The position numbers were made by a program, and so were the translations under genes. Shown one piece after another: positions 62,313 to 64,000 of a stretch of 64,000 nucleotides of DNA. The notes below the pieces were generated by a model. It saw nothing but the letters and a program-made list of their open reading frames with translations, ran no database searches and was not told the DNA's origin. Source of the DNA: Pseudoscleropodium purum (Eukaryota > Streptophyta > Bryopsida > Hypnales > Brachytheciaceae); contig OZ017799.1 in NCBI GenBank assembly GCA_963969395.1, positions 11,472,501-11,536,500 on the forward strand, written 5' to 3'. Each line of letters begins with the position of its first letter. Position 1 is the first letter of the stretch.

Positions 62313-64000
<1,688 letters not shown>

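Overview
The window is nuclear DNA of a land plant. All four complete or near-complete protein genes and the two edge genes are plant families: trihelix and R2R3-MYB transcription factors, plant-type FAB1, a DUF266/GT14 glycosyltransferase and an RH20-type DEAD-box helicase. The genes carry many short GT-AG introns and sit in AT-rich, transposon-derived DNA. The sequence alone does not fix the lineage; I see no organelle, bacterial or viral genes.

Layout. (1) 1-1288, minus: the 5' part of a trihelix transcription factor gene, cut by the window start. (2) 3916-15421, plus: a complete 18-exon FAB1 (FYVE-type PtdIns3P 5-kinase, PIKfyve orthologue) of about 1927 aa, head-to-head with the trihelix gene. 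(3) 15.5-23 kb: AT-rich spacer with a four-copy MITE family at 19.2-22.6 kb. (4) 24113-28392, plus: a complete 10-exon GT14/DUF266 gene of about 390 aa, with a 369-bp foldback element in intron 1 and a tiny uORF overlapping its start. (5) 31101-35739, minus: a complete five-exon R2R3-MYB of the MYB80 type (391 aa), rebuilt from exons that do not stand out as long ORFs. (6) 36-61.4 kb: about 25 kb with no recognisable gene. It holds ~0.9-kb repeats ending in TTAACC, several foldback elements, degenerate tandem arrays and a 1.6-kb tract with a quasi-periodic 9-mer. (7) 62313-63852 and on past the right edge, plus: the 5' half of an RH20-like DEAD-box RNA helicase with a Gly/Tyr/Arg-rich N-terminus.

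The genes do not form an operon or a recognisable cluster. FAB1 belongs to endosome/vacuole phosphoinositide metabolism, the GT14 protein to Golgi or cell-wall glycosylation, MYB80 to tapetum or spore-wall transcription in seed plants, and the helicase to RNA metabolism. Exon boundaries were set by hand from reading-frame continuity, GT..AG signals and remembered family conservation. Every phase was checked arithmetically, but no transcript data were available.

The least-explained signals are the 51.8-53.5 kb CCAAMTTGG-type tract, the nested foldback plus 170-bp tandem array at 55.4-56.9 kb, and the TTAACC-ended element family. I found no reverse transcriptase, integrase or transposase ORF, so all visible mobile DNA looks non-autonomous or decayed.
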